From positions 1 to 64,000 of the forward strand of contig NZ_CAKLBV010000010.1 of NCBI RefSeq assembly GCF_920984675.1: 64,000 bases of DNA. Direction: 5' to 3'. The notes beneath the pieces are model-generated. The model was not told where the DNA came from and did not search any database. It worked only from the letters and a program-made list of their open reading frames with translations. The DNA is from Methylobacterium sp. Leaf118 (GTDB taxonomy: Bacteria; Pseudomonadota; Alphaproteobacteria; Rhizobiales; Beijerinckiaceae). A program made the translations under genes and the position numbers. Position 1 is the stretch's first letter. Each line of letters opens with the position of its first letter. Of this stretch, positions 42,499-52,900 are shown one piece after another.

Positions 42499-43787
42499 GT
42501 GGGATCGAGTGGATCGCGCCGGCGCTCAAGGCGGCCCGGCCCAAGGCGATGGCGGCGCTGCTGCGCTACTTCCGCGACCTCGACACCGCGGAGGAGGCCT
42601 TCCAGGAGGCCTGCCTGCGGGCGCTCGCGCACTGGCCGCGCCAGGGCCCGCCCCGCGACACCGCCGCGTGGCTGATCCTGGTCGGGCGCAATGCCGGGGT
42701 CGACGCCCTGCGCCGGCGTCGCCGCGACGCGCCGCTGCCGGACGAGGCGGCCCTGTCCGAAGTCGGGGCCGATCGCGACGACGCGGAGGCCGACCTCGCC
42801 GAGCGGCTCGACGCCTCCCATTACCGCGACGACATCCTGCGGCTCCTGTTCGTCTGCTGCCATCCGGACCTGCCGCGCACGGGGCAGATCGCCCTGGCGC
42901 TGCGGGTCGTCTCCGGGGTGCCGACGGCGCGCATCGCCCGGGCCTTCCTCGTGAGCGAGGCCGCGATGGAGCAGCGCCTCACCCGCGCCAAGGCCCGGGT
43001 GGCCCGGGCCGCGGTGCCGTTCGAGGCGCCGGGCGGCCCGGAGCGGGAGGCCCGCCTCGCGGCGGTCGCCGCCATGCTCTACCTCGTCTTCAACGAGGGC
43101 TACTCCGCCGCCTTCGACGCCGCGGGCGACCGCTCGCCGCTCTGCGACGAGGCGATCCGCCTCGCCCGCCTGCTGCTGCGGCTGTTTCCCGCCGAGCCCG
43201 AGATCCTGGGGCTCACGGCCCTGATGCTCCTGCAGCATGCCCGCGCCGCCGCCCGCTTCGATCCGCACGGCGCGGCGATCCTCCTGGAGGCGCAGGACCG
43301 GACCCGGTGGGACCGGGCGCTGATCGGGGAGGGGCTGGCGCTCCTCGACAAGGCGATGCGCCACAACCGGGCCGGGCCCTACCAGATCCAGGCGGCGGTC
43401 GCCGCGCTTCACGCCCGCGCGGCCCGGGCGGACGCGACCGACTGGGCGCAGATCGACCACCTCTACGCCACCCTGGAGCGGATGCAGCCCTCGCCGGTGG
43501 TGACGCTGAACCGCGCCGTGGCGGTCTCCAAGGCGAGGGGGCCGATCGAGGGGCCGGCCGAGGCGCTCGCCCTGATCGCGCCCCTGGAGGCGGCGCTGTC
43601 CGCCTATTTCTACTTTCACGGGGCGCGGGGGGCCTTCCTGAAGGCGCTCGGGCGCCGGGCCGAGGCACGGGTCGCCTTCGACCGGGCGATCGCCCTGGCG
43701 GGAAGCGCGGCGGAGGCCGCCTTCATCCGCGCGCAGCTCGACGCCCTGGCGGAGGGGGAGGCCGGCGCAGACAGGGCGAACGCCTGA
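42495..43787 (+). CDS. ECF42-type RNA polymerase sigma factor with C-terminal extension
   Basis: This 430-residue sigma factor has sigma-2 at about 15-75 (TAEEAFQEACLRALAHWPRQ) and sigma-4 at about 110-170 (SGVPTARIARAFLVSEAAME). A long helical extension spans 190-425 and includes LVFNEGYSAAFDAAGDRSPL and SPVVTLNRAVAVSKARGP. The extension matches the TPR-like domain of the ECF42 group, which is thought to replace an anti-sigma factor. The overlapping DGPF gene supports this call. Its target promoters were not identified. Confidence 0.92.
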   Translation: MSGIEWIAPALKAARPKAMAALLRYFRDLDTAEEAFQEACLRALAHWPRQGPPRDTAAWLILVGRNAGVDALRRRRRDAPLPDEAALSEVGADRDDAEADLAERLDASHYRDDILRLLFVCCHPDLPRTGQIALALRVVSGVPTARIARAFLVSEAAMEQRLTRAKARVARAAVPFEAPGGPEREARLAAVAAMLYLVFNEGYSAAFDAAGDRSPLCDEAIRLARLLLRLFPAEPEILGLTALMLLQHARAAARFDPHGAAILLEAQDRTRWDRALIGEGLALLDKAMRHNRAGPYQIQAAVAALHARAARADATDWAQIDHLYATLERMQPSPVVTLNRAVAVSKARGPIEGPAEALALIAPLEAALSAYFYFHGARGAFLKALGRRAEARVAFDRAIALAGSAAEAAFIRAQLDALAEGEAGADRANA

Positions 43788-44115
43788 CGCGAGGCCCCGG
43801 AGGTCTTGATGTCTCCATCCTCGGAAACGCCCGCGGCGCGCGATGCGCCGATGGCGCGGCGAAGCCGCCAACACGGCGTCGTGCGATCCCCCGGCCGGCG
43901 CGCAGCCGCGCACTTGAGCCGCCCGGTTCCAGCGGCTACGTCTTTCGCCCGAAGGGCCGGACGGCGAGGGCGGGCCCTGGGAACCTCGGGTGGGACACCG
44001 TGTCCCGCGCGCGGCGCCCGGGTCTTGCTTCCGCAAGGTCCCTTTCCGAAGGCCGGACCACCACCTTTCGGGACGACGCTCTCACGTCCCGCTTCCCGTC
44101 GCCCGAGGTGCATGC
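43788..44115. other. Intergenic region before DUF502 gene
   Basis: About 330 bp after the sigma-factor stop with no supported gene. It is GC-rich, with several short hairpins such as GCGGCGAAGCCGC, but no riboswitch, RNA gene or T-tract terminator could be recognised. Confidence 0.4.
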
Positions 44116-44904
44116 GTGGCGCCCACCCTCTCGCCGATCCCCGAGGCCCCCGAACCCGCCGCGTCCCGCAAGCGCGTCAGCGCGAGGGGGCGCCTGCGCA
44201 CCTACTTCCTCACCGGCATCATCGTCGCCGGGCCGCTGGCGATCACGATCTACATCACGTGGTGGTTCATCGCCCTCATCGACGGCTGGGTGAAGCCGCT
44301 GGTGCCGGCGCATTACCTGCCGGACCACTACCTGCCCTTCTCGATTCCCGGCTTCGGCCTCGTCATCGCCTTCGTCGCCCTGACGATGCTGGGCTTCCTC
44401 ACCGCCAATCTCGTCGGGCGCTCGGTGGTGGAGTTCGGCGAGGTGCTGCTCGCCCGCACGCCGGTGATCTCCGGGCTCTACCGGGGCCTGCGCCAGATCT
44501 TCGAGACCCTGTTCTCGGCCAACGGCACCTCGTTCCGCACCGTCGGCCTCGTCGAGTTCCCGGTGAAGGGCACGTGGTCGGTGGTGTTCCTCTCCGCCCC
44601 GGCGGCGAACGAGGTGCGAGACGCGCTCCAGGCGAAGGAGGGCGGCGCGCAGGATTACGTCGGCGTGTTCCTGCCCTGCGCCCCGAACCCGACCACGGGG
44701 TTCTTCTTCTACCTGCCGCGCTCCGAGATCGTGGAGGTCGGCATCAGCGTGGACGACGCGGCCAAGCTCGTGATGTCGGCGGGCGTGATCCAGCCCGAGG
44801 ATCCGCAAGCCCGCCTCAACGCCATGGCGGCGTCCCTGCGCACCGCGCAGTCGGCGCCGGACATGGAAAAGGCGCGCCGGGAGCCGGCGCGCCAGGACGG
44901 ATGA
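44116..44904 (+). CDS. DUF502 family membrane protein
   Basis: The protein is 262 residues. Two membrane helices lie at about 30-52 (YFLTGIIVAGPLAITIYITW) and 75-100 (FGLVIAFVALTMLGFLTANL), and a soluble domain follows. The conserved blocks GEVLLARTPVISGLYRGLRQ and FPCAPNPTTGFFFYL-like text (VFLPCAPNPTTGFFFYLPRS) are typical of DUF502. The function is unproven. The start is GTG at 44116, which follows GAGGTG; longer frames upstream are rejected. The last 30 residues are polar. Confidence 0.9.
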   Translation: MAPTLSPIPEAPEPAASRKRVSARGRLRTYFLTGIIVAGPLAITIYITWWFIALIDGWVKPLVPAHYLPDHYLPFSIPGFGLVIAFVALTMLGFLTANLVGRSVVEFGEVLLARTPVISGLYRGLRQIFETLFSANGTSFRTVGLVEFPVKGTWSVVFLSAPAANEVRDALQAKEGGAQDYVGVFLPCAPNPTTGFFFYLPRSEIVEVGISVDDAAKLVMSAGVIQPEDPQARLNAMAASLRTAQSAPDMEKARREPARQDG

Positions 44905-44922
44905 TCCGACGATCGCGTGCGA

Positions 44923-45246
44923 TCAGTGCTGGAACGAGGCCCGCTCGACCGCCAGGGTCGGCGGGGTCGCATCGGCGACCTGACCAGTCGCCGGGCGGGC
45001 GACGGGGCTGTTCCAGTCGGACGCCACCTGGGCGGCCAGCAACAGGGCAAGGCCCGCGCACAGGGCGTTCGCCGCGATCCAGAGGCGCCGGGAGGAGGCG
45101 CGCACCGCGCTCATCAGCGCGTCGCTCGTGGCTTCCTCGCGGGTCTCGCGATCGGAGATGGGCATGAGCCAAGGCTCGACGGAGAGGGCGTCGGCTCCCC
45201 AATTCTCGGAGGAACCCGGCAGGCGTTGGAACGGTGCGATCGACAT
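44923..45246 (-). CDS. Small single-span membrane protein of unknown function (107 aa)
   Basis: The ATG at 45246 follows AAGGAGGA, a strong ribosome site. The first 60 residues are polar. One membrane helix is predicted at about 65-82 (LWIAANALCAGLALLLAAQ). The C-terminal 25 residues (PVARPATGQVADATPPTLAV) would face the periplasm. No family was recognised. It is convergent with the DUF502 gene, 18 bp away. Confidence 0.7.
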   Translation of the reverse strand: MSIAPFQRLPGSSENWGADALSVEPWLMPISDRETREEATSDALMSAVRASSRRLWIAANALCAGLALLLAAQVASDWNSPVARPATGQVADATPPTLAVERASFQH

Positions 45247-45565
45247 CGCGATCCTCCTTCTTTCCAGTGGCACCCCGGTCTACGAGGCCGTTTGTTCATC
45301 TTCAGTTAAGGGGCAATTGGGGCAGATACAAGGTAATTCCGTATTTTGCACCCGTCCGCCCGCTCCCCCAGGGCGTGAAGGGATCCGCCCAAGTCACTGA
45401 TTGCAAACGAGAAAGACGATTTGCCGGAGCGGCGATGCCGCAGCCGGGTTTTTCGGTTGCGTGCCCATCCGTGACATGAACGGACCCCGCCGTTTCGTCG
45501 CTTCCTGAACGGATTTCTGAACGAAGCGGCCGATCTCCGGCCCGTTCCGCGACCCGAGGACCGGA
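45247..45565. other. Intergenic region downstream of recG
   Basis: About 320 bp between the recG stop and a small gene on the same strand. A mildly AT-richer patch at 45290-45350 should hold the promoter of the small gene. No terminator with a T tract and no RNA gene were seen. Confidence 0.45.
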
Positions 45566-47755
45566 TCAGCCGGCCCCGATCAGCCGGATCGCCGCCTCGC
45601 GCTCGAACAGGTAGAGCAGCACCCTGAGGGCCTGTCCGCGCACGCTCGAGAGGCGCGGGTCGCGCTCGACGATCAGCCGCGCGTCGTCGCGGGCGGCCTC
45701 CAGCAAGTCGCCGTCGGTCTCGAGCCGGGCGAGGCGGAAGGCGGCGGCGCCGGATTGGCGGGTGCCGAGCACCTCGCCCTCGCCGCGCAGGCGCAGGTCC
45801 TCCTCGGCGATCCGGAAGCCGTCCTCGCTCGCGCGCATCATCTCCAGCCGCGCCTTGGCCACCTGCCCGAGGGGGCCGCGATAGAGCAGCAGGCAGGAGG
45901 AGGCCTTGTGCCCGCGCCCGACCCGGCCGCGGAGCTGGTGGAGCTGGGCCAGCCCGAAGCGCTCGGCATGCTCGATCACCATGATGGTGGCCTCGGGCAC
46001 GTCGACGCCGACCTCCACCACCGTGGTCGAGACGAGCACGCGGGTGCGGCCGGCGGCGAAGGCCTCCATCGCGGCATCCTTCTCCGGCCCCGGCATCTTG
46101 CCGTGGATCAGGCCGACCGCGTCGCCGAAATGCTTCTTCAGGTCCTCGAAGCGCTCGCCCGCCGCGGCGAGATCGACATATTCGGATTCCGCCACGAGCG
46201 GGCAGATCCAGTAGATCCGGTCGCCTCCGTGAAGCGCCCGGTGCAGGCCGCCCACCACCTCGTCGATGCGCTCCACCGGCACCGTGATGGTCTTGATCGG
46301 CTGGCGCCCGGCCGGCTTCTCGTCGAGCACCGACACGTCCATGTCGCCGAAGAAGGTCAGCGCGAGCGTCCGCGGGATCGGGGTCGCGGTCATCACGAGG
46401 ATGTCCACCGCCTCGCCCTTGGCGCCGAGCGCGAGGCGCTGGTGCACGCCGAACCGGTGCTGCTCGTCCACCACCGCGAGGCCGAGGTCGCGGAACGCCA
46501 CCGCCTCCTGGAACAGGGCATGGGTGCCGACCACGATGTCGATCGCGCCGGATGCCAGATCCGCCAGCGTCGCCCGCCGCTCGGCGGCGCGGTCGCGGCC
46601 GGTCAGCAGCCGCAGGCGCAGGGCGCCGGCCAGCGGCACCAGCCGCTCGTAGTGCTGGCGCGCGAGAATCTCCGTCGGCGCCATCAGGGCGGCCTGCCGC
46701 CCGGCCTCCACCGCCGAGACCATGGCGAGCAGCGCCACGGCGGTCTTGCCCGAGCCGACATCGCCCTGGAGCAGGCGCAGCATCCGCCGCTCCGAGGCGA
46801 GGTCGGCGCGGATCTCCGCCACCGCCCGCGCCTGGGCGCCCGTGAGCGCGAAGGGCAGGGCGGCCTCGACGCGCTCCGCCAGATGCCCGTCGCCGGCATT
46901 GACCCGGCCGGGCTTCCGCCGCTGCCGGGCGCGCACCAGGGCCAGCGCGAGCTGCGAGGCGAGCAATTCGTCGTAGGCGAGGCGCTTGCGCGCGGCGCTC
47001 GCGGGCGGGGCCTGCCCCTCGACCGGGGGAGGGGGCGCCTCCTCCGGGCGATGCTCGAGGCGCAGGGCCTCGGCGAAGGGCGGGAAGCGGTTGCGGGCGA
47101 GATAGGACGGGTCCTGCCACTCGGGCAGAACGGGAAGCCGGTCCAGGGCGCCATGGACGATCCGGCTGATGACCCGCGAGGTCAGACCCTCGGTCACGCC
47201 GTAGATCGGCTCGACCGCGGGCAGGCTCGCCAGCCCCTCCTGGTCGAGGATGCGCGAGGGATGCACCATCTGCCGGGTGCCGTCCCACAGGTCGATCCGG
47301 CCGGAGACGTAGCGGTGGCTGCCGAGCGGCAGCATCTTCTCGATGCGGCCCTTGGGCATGCCGAAGAAGACGAGGCTGATGTCGCCGGTCCCGTCCTCGA
47401 CCAGCACCCGGAACGCGCGTTTTCCGAGGCCCGGCGGGCGATGGGCCACGACCGTGACTCCGAGCGTCACCGGCTCACCGGTCGGCGCGTCGCGGATCGA
47501 ACCGCAGAGCGGCCGGGCGACGCCGCTCTGGGGCAGGTGGAACAGCAGATCGGCGACGCGGGCCGGGCGCTCCTCGGTGCCGAGCAGCTTCTCGATGAGC
47601 GGCGCGATCTTGGGGCCCACGCCCGGCAGGCCGCGGGCGGGGGCGAAGAGTTGATCGAGGAGGCTGGGGCGCAGGCCGGGGGCGTCGTCCCGCCCCGGAC
47701 GGGAAGGGGCGGTGTCGGCCTCGGCGGCGAGGGGCTGGCTCGGGTCGGGGATCAT
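45566..47755 (-). CDS. recG: ATP-dependent DNA helicase RecG
   Basis: This 729-residue helicase reverses stalled replication forks and branch-migrates Holliday junctions. The N-terminal wedge domain has an OB fold. Helicase motifs follow: Walker A QGDVGSGKTAVALL near 330, the DEQH box in VVDEQHRFGVHQRL near 430, TATPIPRTLALTFFGDMDVS, and the C-terminal QLRGRVGRG. Length and order match RecG rather than PriA or Mfd. It is a single gene, followed in the chromosome by a low-GC insert and sdhE on the other strand. Confidence 0.97.
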   Translation of the reverse strand: MIPDPSQPLAAEADTAPSRPGRDDAPGLRPSLLDQLFAPARGLPGVGPKIAPLIEKLLGTEERPARVADLLFHLPQSGVARPLCGSIRDAPTGEPVTLGVTVVAHRPPGLGKRAFRVLVEDGTGDISLVFFGMPKGRIEKMLPLGSHRYVSGRIDLWDGTRQMVHPSRILDQEGLASLPAVEPIYGVTEGLTSRVISRIVHGALDRLPVLPEWQDPSYLARNRFPPFAEALRLEHRPEEAPPPPVEGQAPPASAARKRLAYDELLASQLALALVRARQRRKPGRVNAGDGHLAERVEAALPFALTGAQARAVAEIRADLASERRMLRLLQGDVGSGKTAVALLAMVSAVEAGRQAALMAPTEILARQHYERLVPLAGALRLRLLTGRDRAAERRATLADLASGAIDIVVGTHALFQEAVAFRDLGLAVVDEQHRFGVHQRLALGAKGEAVDILVMTATPIPRTLALTFFGDMDVSVLDEKPAGRQPIKTITVPVERIDEVVGGLHRALHGGDRIYWICPLVAESEYVDLAAAGERFEDLKKHFGDAVGLIHGKMPGPEKDAAMEAFAAGRTRVLVSTTVVEVGVDVPEATIMVIEHAERFGLAQLHQLRGRVGRGHKASSCLLLYRGPLGQVAKARLEMMRASEDGFRIAEEDLRLRGEGEVLGTRQSGAAAFRLARLETDGDLLEAARDDARLIVERDPRLSSVRGQALRVLLYLFEREAAIRLIGAG

Positions 47756-48264
47756 GGGTCTCGCGGTGCGGGAGGCAGCGCTCCGGCGATCTTACCCTGC
47801 TTCACGCCGCCGCGGCATCTGCGCATATGGCATCATGCGCGGGCTTCTCACGGGATCGTTTCACGGGATCCTCGGGCTGGCGCGGTCGCTTTCTCACCCC
47901 ACCCGCGTCGGGCCCGACTGGGCGACGGGCCCGACTTGGCGACGGGCCCGACTTGGCGGCGGGCGCGGAAACGCGGGCGAACGGCTCGGTGGCCGACACG
48001 ACCATTCCTCCGGCCGACCCGGACCACGGGGCGACGACGGAGCGCGTCGCCCCGTGGCGGGCGCGGCACCATGGATCGCATCCGCCGAGCGACGACGGCG
48101 AGCGTGCCGTTGTACGCGGGTGGCGGGGTCGAGCGGCGCGCCTCGCCGCCCTGCCCTCCCGCAGGGGGATTCTGGGGATCGCCAAATCACGACAAGCGGA
48201 CGCAATCTGCGGGGCGGCGTTCCGCTCGCGATCACTGGCAACGCTATTCCTTGGGACGAAAAAC
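47756..48264. other. Intergenic region between recG and a low-GC gene
   Basis: About 510 bp. The first half is GC-rich with the 17-bp direct repeats at 47910-47960. From about 48230 on the base composition drops sharply, marking the boundary of the foreign-looking segment. No gene or terminal inverted repeat was recognised. Confidence 0.45.
47910..47960. repeat. 17-bp direct repeat, three copies
   Basis: Units near GGGCCCGACTTGGCGAC follow one another at 47910, 47927 and 47944 with one or two changes. They lie in the recG upstream region, a possible minor VNTR. Confidence 0.75.
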
Positions 48265-49191
48265 ATGGATGTCGCGCAGAACGTATTTCATACAGGATTT
48301 ATGAGAATCAATAATTTGATTCGGGTGTGTGCCCAACGACTTCGCGAGTCAAGATCCGAAGGAAATATAAAAATACTATCATTTGGATGCTCGGTTGGCG
48401 ACGAGGTGGGAACCTTGTTATGCTATTTTCCTAAATCTGAGATTTATGCTTGCGATATCGACAAAAGATTGGTCGCAATATGCAGAAGATCTTTCATAAG
48501 CGGCGGGCCGGCTGAAGTATTTTTCTCGAATGAGAAAAACATTGCCGCTCATGGGCCCTACGATCTCATCGTCGCGAGCGCCGTCCTCTGCCGAAATCCT
48601 GCCCCGAAAAATTATGCGGAAGAGTTTCCCTTCTCAAGATTTGACACCATACTGAGCTTCTTCGACGCTCATCTCCGGGGAGGCGGCATCATTGCCATCC
48701 CAAATACCGGCTACCTTTTTTCGGAAAGTTCCATATGCAAAGACTATAGGGCGATTCGATCCGATGTCGGTGTTGGAGCATCGTTTGTCAATGTATATCG
48801 TAAGGACGGATCGATATTCTTGAGGCAAGAGCCGTCATATGGCTCCCATATCCTTAGCAGGCACGGGTCTTGGAGCTTCGATGACGATGAGAGCGTGTTT
48901 GATTTCATGTTTGAAAAAACACCCGGCGCGAAACAGCCGATTTTCCTTCAGCTCAGCCCGGTCCCAGCGGATCTAAAAATAGAATCGACCTATATCCGCC
49001 GTAACATCGATTATTCCCCGAAAACAATTCATGAAAACTCTGTGATCATGGAGCAAAAAATCGATATTCTGTCAGATCCATCGGGAAAAATATGTGGTTA
49101 TGCGACGTCGATCGGATGGAGTTCCTTCGTTCGCGAAGGAATGTACCACCGGAGCACCCCACCCTGGTTCGTGCCCGTACACGTCCGTTGA
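48265..49191 (+). CDS. Low-GC CheR-like SAM-dependent methyltransferase, probably horizontally acquired
   Basis: The protein is 308 residues. SAM motif I is ILSFGCSVGDEVGTLL at about 37-52, followed by an acidic loop YACDIDKRL near 61-69. A later motif, YDLIVASAVLCRNP, resembles the CheR pattern in which the phrase LIxCRNVL recurs. GGGIIAIPNTGYLF fits the post-catalytic strand. Base composition is visibly AT-richer than both neighbours, with many A/T-ending codons. There is no Shine-Dalgarno sequence. The C-terminal third was not recognised. The substrate could be a protein side chain or small molecule. It stands between recG and sdhE. Confidence 0.75.
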   Translation: MDVAQNVFHTGFMRINNLIRVCAQRLRESRSEGNIKILSFGCSVGDEVGTLLCYFPKSEIYACDIDKRLVAICRRSFISGGPAEVFFSNEKNIAAHGPYDLIVASAVLCRNPAPKNYAEEFPFSRFDTILSFFDAHLRGGGIIAIPNTGYLFSESSICKDYRAIRSDVGVGASFVNVYRKDGSIFLRQEPSYGSHILSRHGSWSFDDDESVFDFMFEKTPGAKQPIFLQLSPVPADLKIESTYIRRNIDYSPKTIHENSVIMEQKIDILSDPSGKICGYATSIGWSSFVREGMYHRSTPPWFVPVHVR

Positions 49192-49362
49192 CGCGGCCAA
49201 CGATCCCCCTGGCGCGGCAGGGAGTCGTCGGCCCGCATCGGTCGGGTCTCCGACCCCGCACGATCGGTCGTACGGTTTGCCGCAGGGATGGACCGACGCC
49301 GTTTGCCCGTGGCGGCCCGCCTCTCTACATGCCTGAGGCAGACTTTCCCGAGGGGATCGCCC

Positions 49363-49659
49363 ATGTCCGGCACCACCCGCTCCAGCGCCGACCTCGACCC
49401 GCGCCGCCGCCGTACCCTGTTCCGGGCCTGGCACCGCGGCATCCGTGAGATGGACCTGATCATGGGCCGCTTCGCGGATGCCGAGATCGGCGCCCTCTCG
49501 GAGGAGGAACTGACGCAGTTCGAGGCGCTGATCGAGGTGCCCGACCGCGACCTGTTCCGCTGGCTCACCGGGGAGGACGCGACCCCGGAGAACTACGACA
49601 CCGCCGTCTATCGCCGCCTCAAGGCGTTCCATCGCCACGACGCGCCGATCCATAACTGA
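49363..49659 (+). CDS. sdhE: FAD assembly factor SdhE
   Basis: This 98-residue helical protein promotes covalent flavinylation of succinate dehydrogenase. The conserved motif RGIREMDLIMGRFAD at about 24-38 contains the RGxxE core, and FEALIEVPDRDLFRWLTGE follows. The ATG at 49363 has GAGGGG eight bases upstream. mfd lies 246 bp downstream on the same strand, a pairing common in alphaproteobacteria. Confidence 0.94.
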   Translation: MSGTTRSSADLDPRRRRTLFRAWHRGIREMDLIMGRFADAEIGALSEEELTQFEALIEVPDRDLFRWLTGEDATPENYDTAVYRRLKAFHRHDAPIHN

Positions 49660-49905
49660 ACATTGCTGGCCGGGTCGGCTTCCTGTTACGCGCAGACAGC
49701 CACTCGCTCCGCCTCTGCGGGGGAGGGGCCCGCGGAAAGCGGGCGGGGGAAGGGAGCAACGGTGCCGCTTGGGCCGCCCTCGACCCGCCCTCGCTGGCCG
49801 CCGGGCTCCCCTCTCCCGACCCTCGCCGACGCGAGGGCTACCCTTCCCCGCCGAGGGGGGAGGGCGACGACGTCGAGCGCTCGCTTTTAAGAAACCAACG
49901 ATTCG

Positions 49906-52900
49906 ATGGCCAAGCCCCAGCCCAAATCCCCGGCCCCATCCTCGGCTCCTTCGCCGAAGCCGCAGACCGCCCGGTTCGCGCTGCCGAAATCGGCGCCGCT
50001 CACCAAGGCTCTCGACGCGTTGAAGCGCGGCGACAGCCCGACGCTGGCCTCCGTGCCCGACGGGTTCGACGCGCTGGTCGTCGCCGACCTCGCCCGGGCG
50101 CTGTCGGGCTCGTTCGAGGGGCCGGCGGTGCTGGTCCACGTCGCCCGCGACTCGGGACGCTCGAACGCCCTCCAGACCGCGCTGCGATTCGTCGCCTCCG
50201 AGATCGAGGTGATGAGCTTCCCGGCCTGGGACTGCCAGCCCTACGACCGCGTCTCCCCGAACGGCGCCATCGCGGCGCAACGCATGACCGCGCTCTCGCG
50301 GCTGAGCCGCACGCGCTCGTCGGAATCGATGCCCCGCATCCTCTGCACCACCGTGAACGCCCTGGTGCAGCGGGTGCCGCCGCGGGCGAAGGTGGCGGTC
50401 GAGACCTTCTCGGCGGCGATCGGCAACGTGGTGCCGATGGACAAGGTGGTCGCCTGGGTCGAGGCCAACGGCTTCCTGCGCACCGGCACGGTGCGGGACA
50501 CCGGCGAATACGCCGTGCGCGGCGGCATCCTGGACCTGTCGCCGCCGGGCCTGCCGAACCCGATCCGCCTCGACTTCTTCGGCGATACCCTCGAATCGAT
50601 CCGCGCCTTCGATCCGGAGACGCAGCGCACGGTGGGGTCCCTGCGCTCCCTCGACCTCGTGCCGATGAGCGAGGTGCAGCTCACCACCGAGACGATCCGG
50701 CATTTCCGAAGGGGCTATCTCACGAGCTTCGGCGCGGCGACCCGCGACGACCGGCTCTACGAGACCGTGAGCGAGGGACGGCGCTATGCCGGCCTCGAAC
50801 ACTGGATGCCGCTGTTCTACGATCGCCTCGACACGCTGTTCGACTATCTCGGCGACGTGCCGATGGTGTTCGACGCGCAGGTCGAGGAGGCGGCGAGCGA
50901 GCGGCTCTCCCTGATCCAGGACTACTTCCAGGCCCGCGAGGCCGCGCTCAAGACCCCCCAGGCGGGGGTCGCGCCCTACAAGCCGCTGCCGCCGCGCGCC
51001 CTCTACCTCACCCCCAACGAGTGGAAGGCCAAGGTCGAGGCCGGCTCGGTCGCCCGGCTCACGCCCTTCGCCCAGCCCGATTCGGACGCGCGCGCGGTCA
51101 TCGATTGCGGCGCCCGGGCCGGACGCAGCTTCGCCCCCGAGCGGGCCGACGAGGCGGGAAGCGTGTTCGACGCGGCGGTCGCCCATATCCGCGATCTGCA
51201 GGGATCCGGGCATCACGTGATCCTGGGATCCTGGTCCGACGGCTCCCGCGACCGGCTCTGCGGCGTGCTGACCGATCACGGCCTGAAGAAGCCCATCGCG
51301 ATCAACACGCTGACGGCGGTCAACGCCCTGAAGCGCGGCACCGACGTGGCGATGGCGGTCTGGGGCCTGGAATCCGGCTTCACCATCGACCGGCTCGCGG
51401 TGGTGGCCGAGGGCGACATCCTCGGCGACCGGCTGGTGCGCCAGAAGCGCAAGGCCAAGCGGCCTCAGGACATCATCCTGGAGGTGCAGGCGCTCCAGCC
51501 CGGCGACCTCGTGGTCCATTCCGACCACGGCATCGGCCGCTTCGTCGGCCTCAAGACGGTCACGGCGGCGGGCGCCCCGCATGACTGCCTGGAGCTGCAA
51601 TATACCGGCGGGCTGCTCCTGCTGCCGGTGGAGAACATCGAGCTCCTGACCCGCTACGGCTCGGAGGACGCGGAGGTCGCCCTCGACCGCCTCGGCGGCG
51701 GGGCCTGGCAGGCCCGCAAGGCCAAGATGAAGCGGCGCATCCTCGAGATGGCCAGCGAGCTCATCAAGGTCGCCGCCGCCCGCTTCATGAAGCCGGCGCC
51801 CAGTCTCAAGGCGCCGGAAGGGATGTACGAGGAATTCGCCGCCCGCTTCGCCTTTCAGGAGACCGAGGACCAAGCCAACGCCATCGACGCGGTGCTCGAC
51901 GACCTCAATGCCGGCCGGCCGATGGATCGCCTCGTTTGCGGCGATGTCGGCTTCGGCAAGACCGAGGTGGCGCTCCGGGCCGCCTTCGCCGCCGCGATCT
52001 CGGGCAAGCAGGTCGCCGTGGTGGTGCCGACGACGCTGCTCGCGCGCCAGCATTACCGGACCTTCGTCGAGCGTTTCAAAGGCCTGCCGATCAACATCGC
52101 CCAGCTCTCGCGCTTCGTCTCGGCGGGCGATCAGCGCCAGACCCGGGCGGGGCTGACCGAGGGCCAGGTCGACATCGTCGTCGGCACTCACGCGCTGCTG
52201 GCCAAGAACGTGGCGTTCAAGGATCTCGGCCTGATCATCGTCGATGAGGAGCAGCATTTCGGCGTGGCCCACAAGGAGCGGCTCAAGGCGCTCCAGGCGG
52301 ACGTGCACGTGCTGACCCTCTCGGCCACCCCGATCCCGCGCACCCTGCAACTCGCCATGACCGGGGTGCGCGAGCTCTCGATCATCGCCACGCCCCCGGT
52401 CGATCGCCTTGCCGTGCGCACCTTCGTGACGCCGTTCGATCCCCTGCTGATCCGCGAGGCGCTGCTGCGGGAGCGCTATCGCGGCGGCCAGTCCTTCTAT
52501 GTCGTCCCTCGGATCGAGGATCTCGCCGACGTCAAGAAATTCCTCGATCAGGAGATGCCCGAGACGACCGTCGCGGTGGCCCACGGCCAGATGGCGGCGG
52601 GCCAGCTCGAGGACGTGATGACCGCCTTCTACGAGGGCAAGTACGACGTGCTGCTCTCGACCACGATCATCGAATCCGGCCTCGACATTCCGACCGCCAA
52701 CACGCTGATCGTGCACCGGGCCGACATGTTCGGGCTCGCCGCGCTCTACCAGCTCCGGGGCCGCGTCGGCCGCTCCAAGGCCCGGGCCTACGCGCTGTTC
52801 ACGACCCCGCCCAACCGCCAGCTCACGACCCAGGCCGAGCAGCGCCTGAAGGTCCTCCAGAGCCTCGACACCCTGGGCGCGGGCTTCCAGCTCGCCTCCC

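Noticed and set aside
45755-48304. An 849-codon plus-strand open frame
   Set aside because: Antisense shadow of recG; RecG is complete on the other strand.
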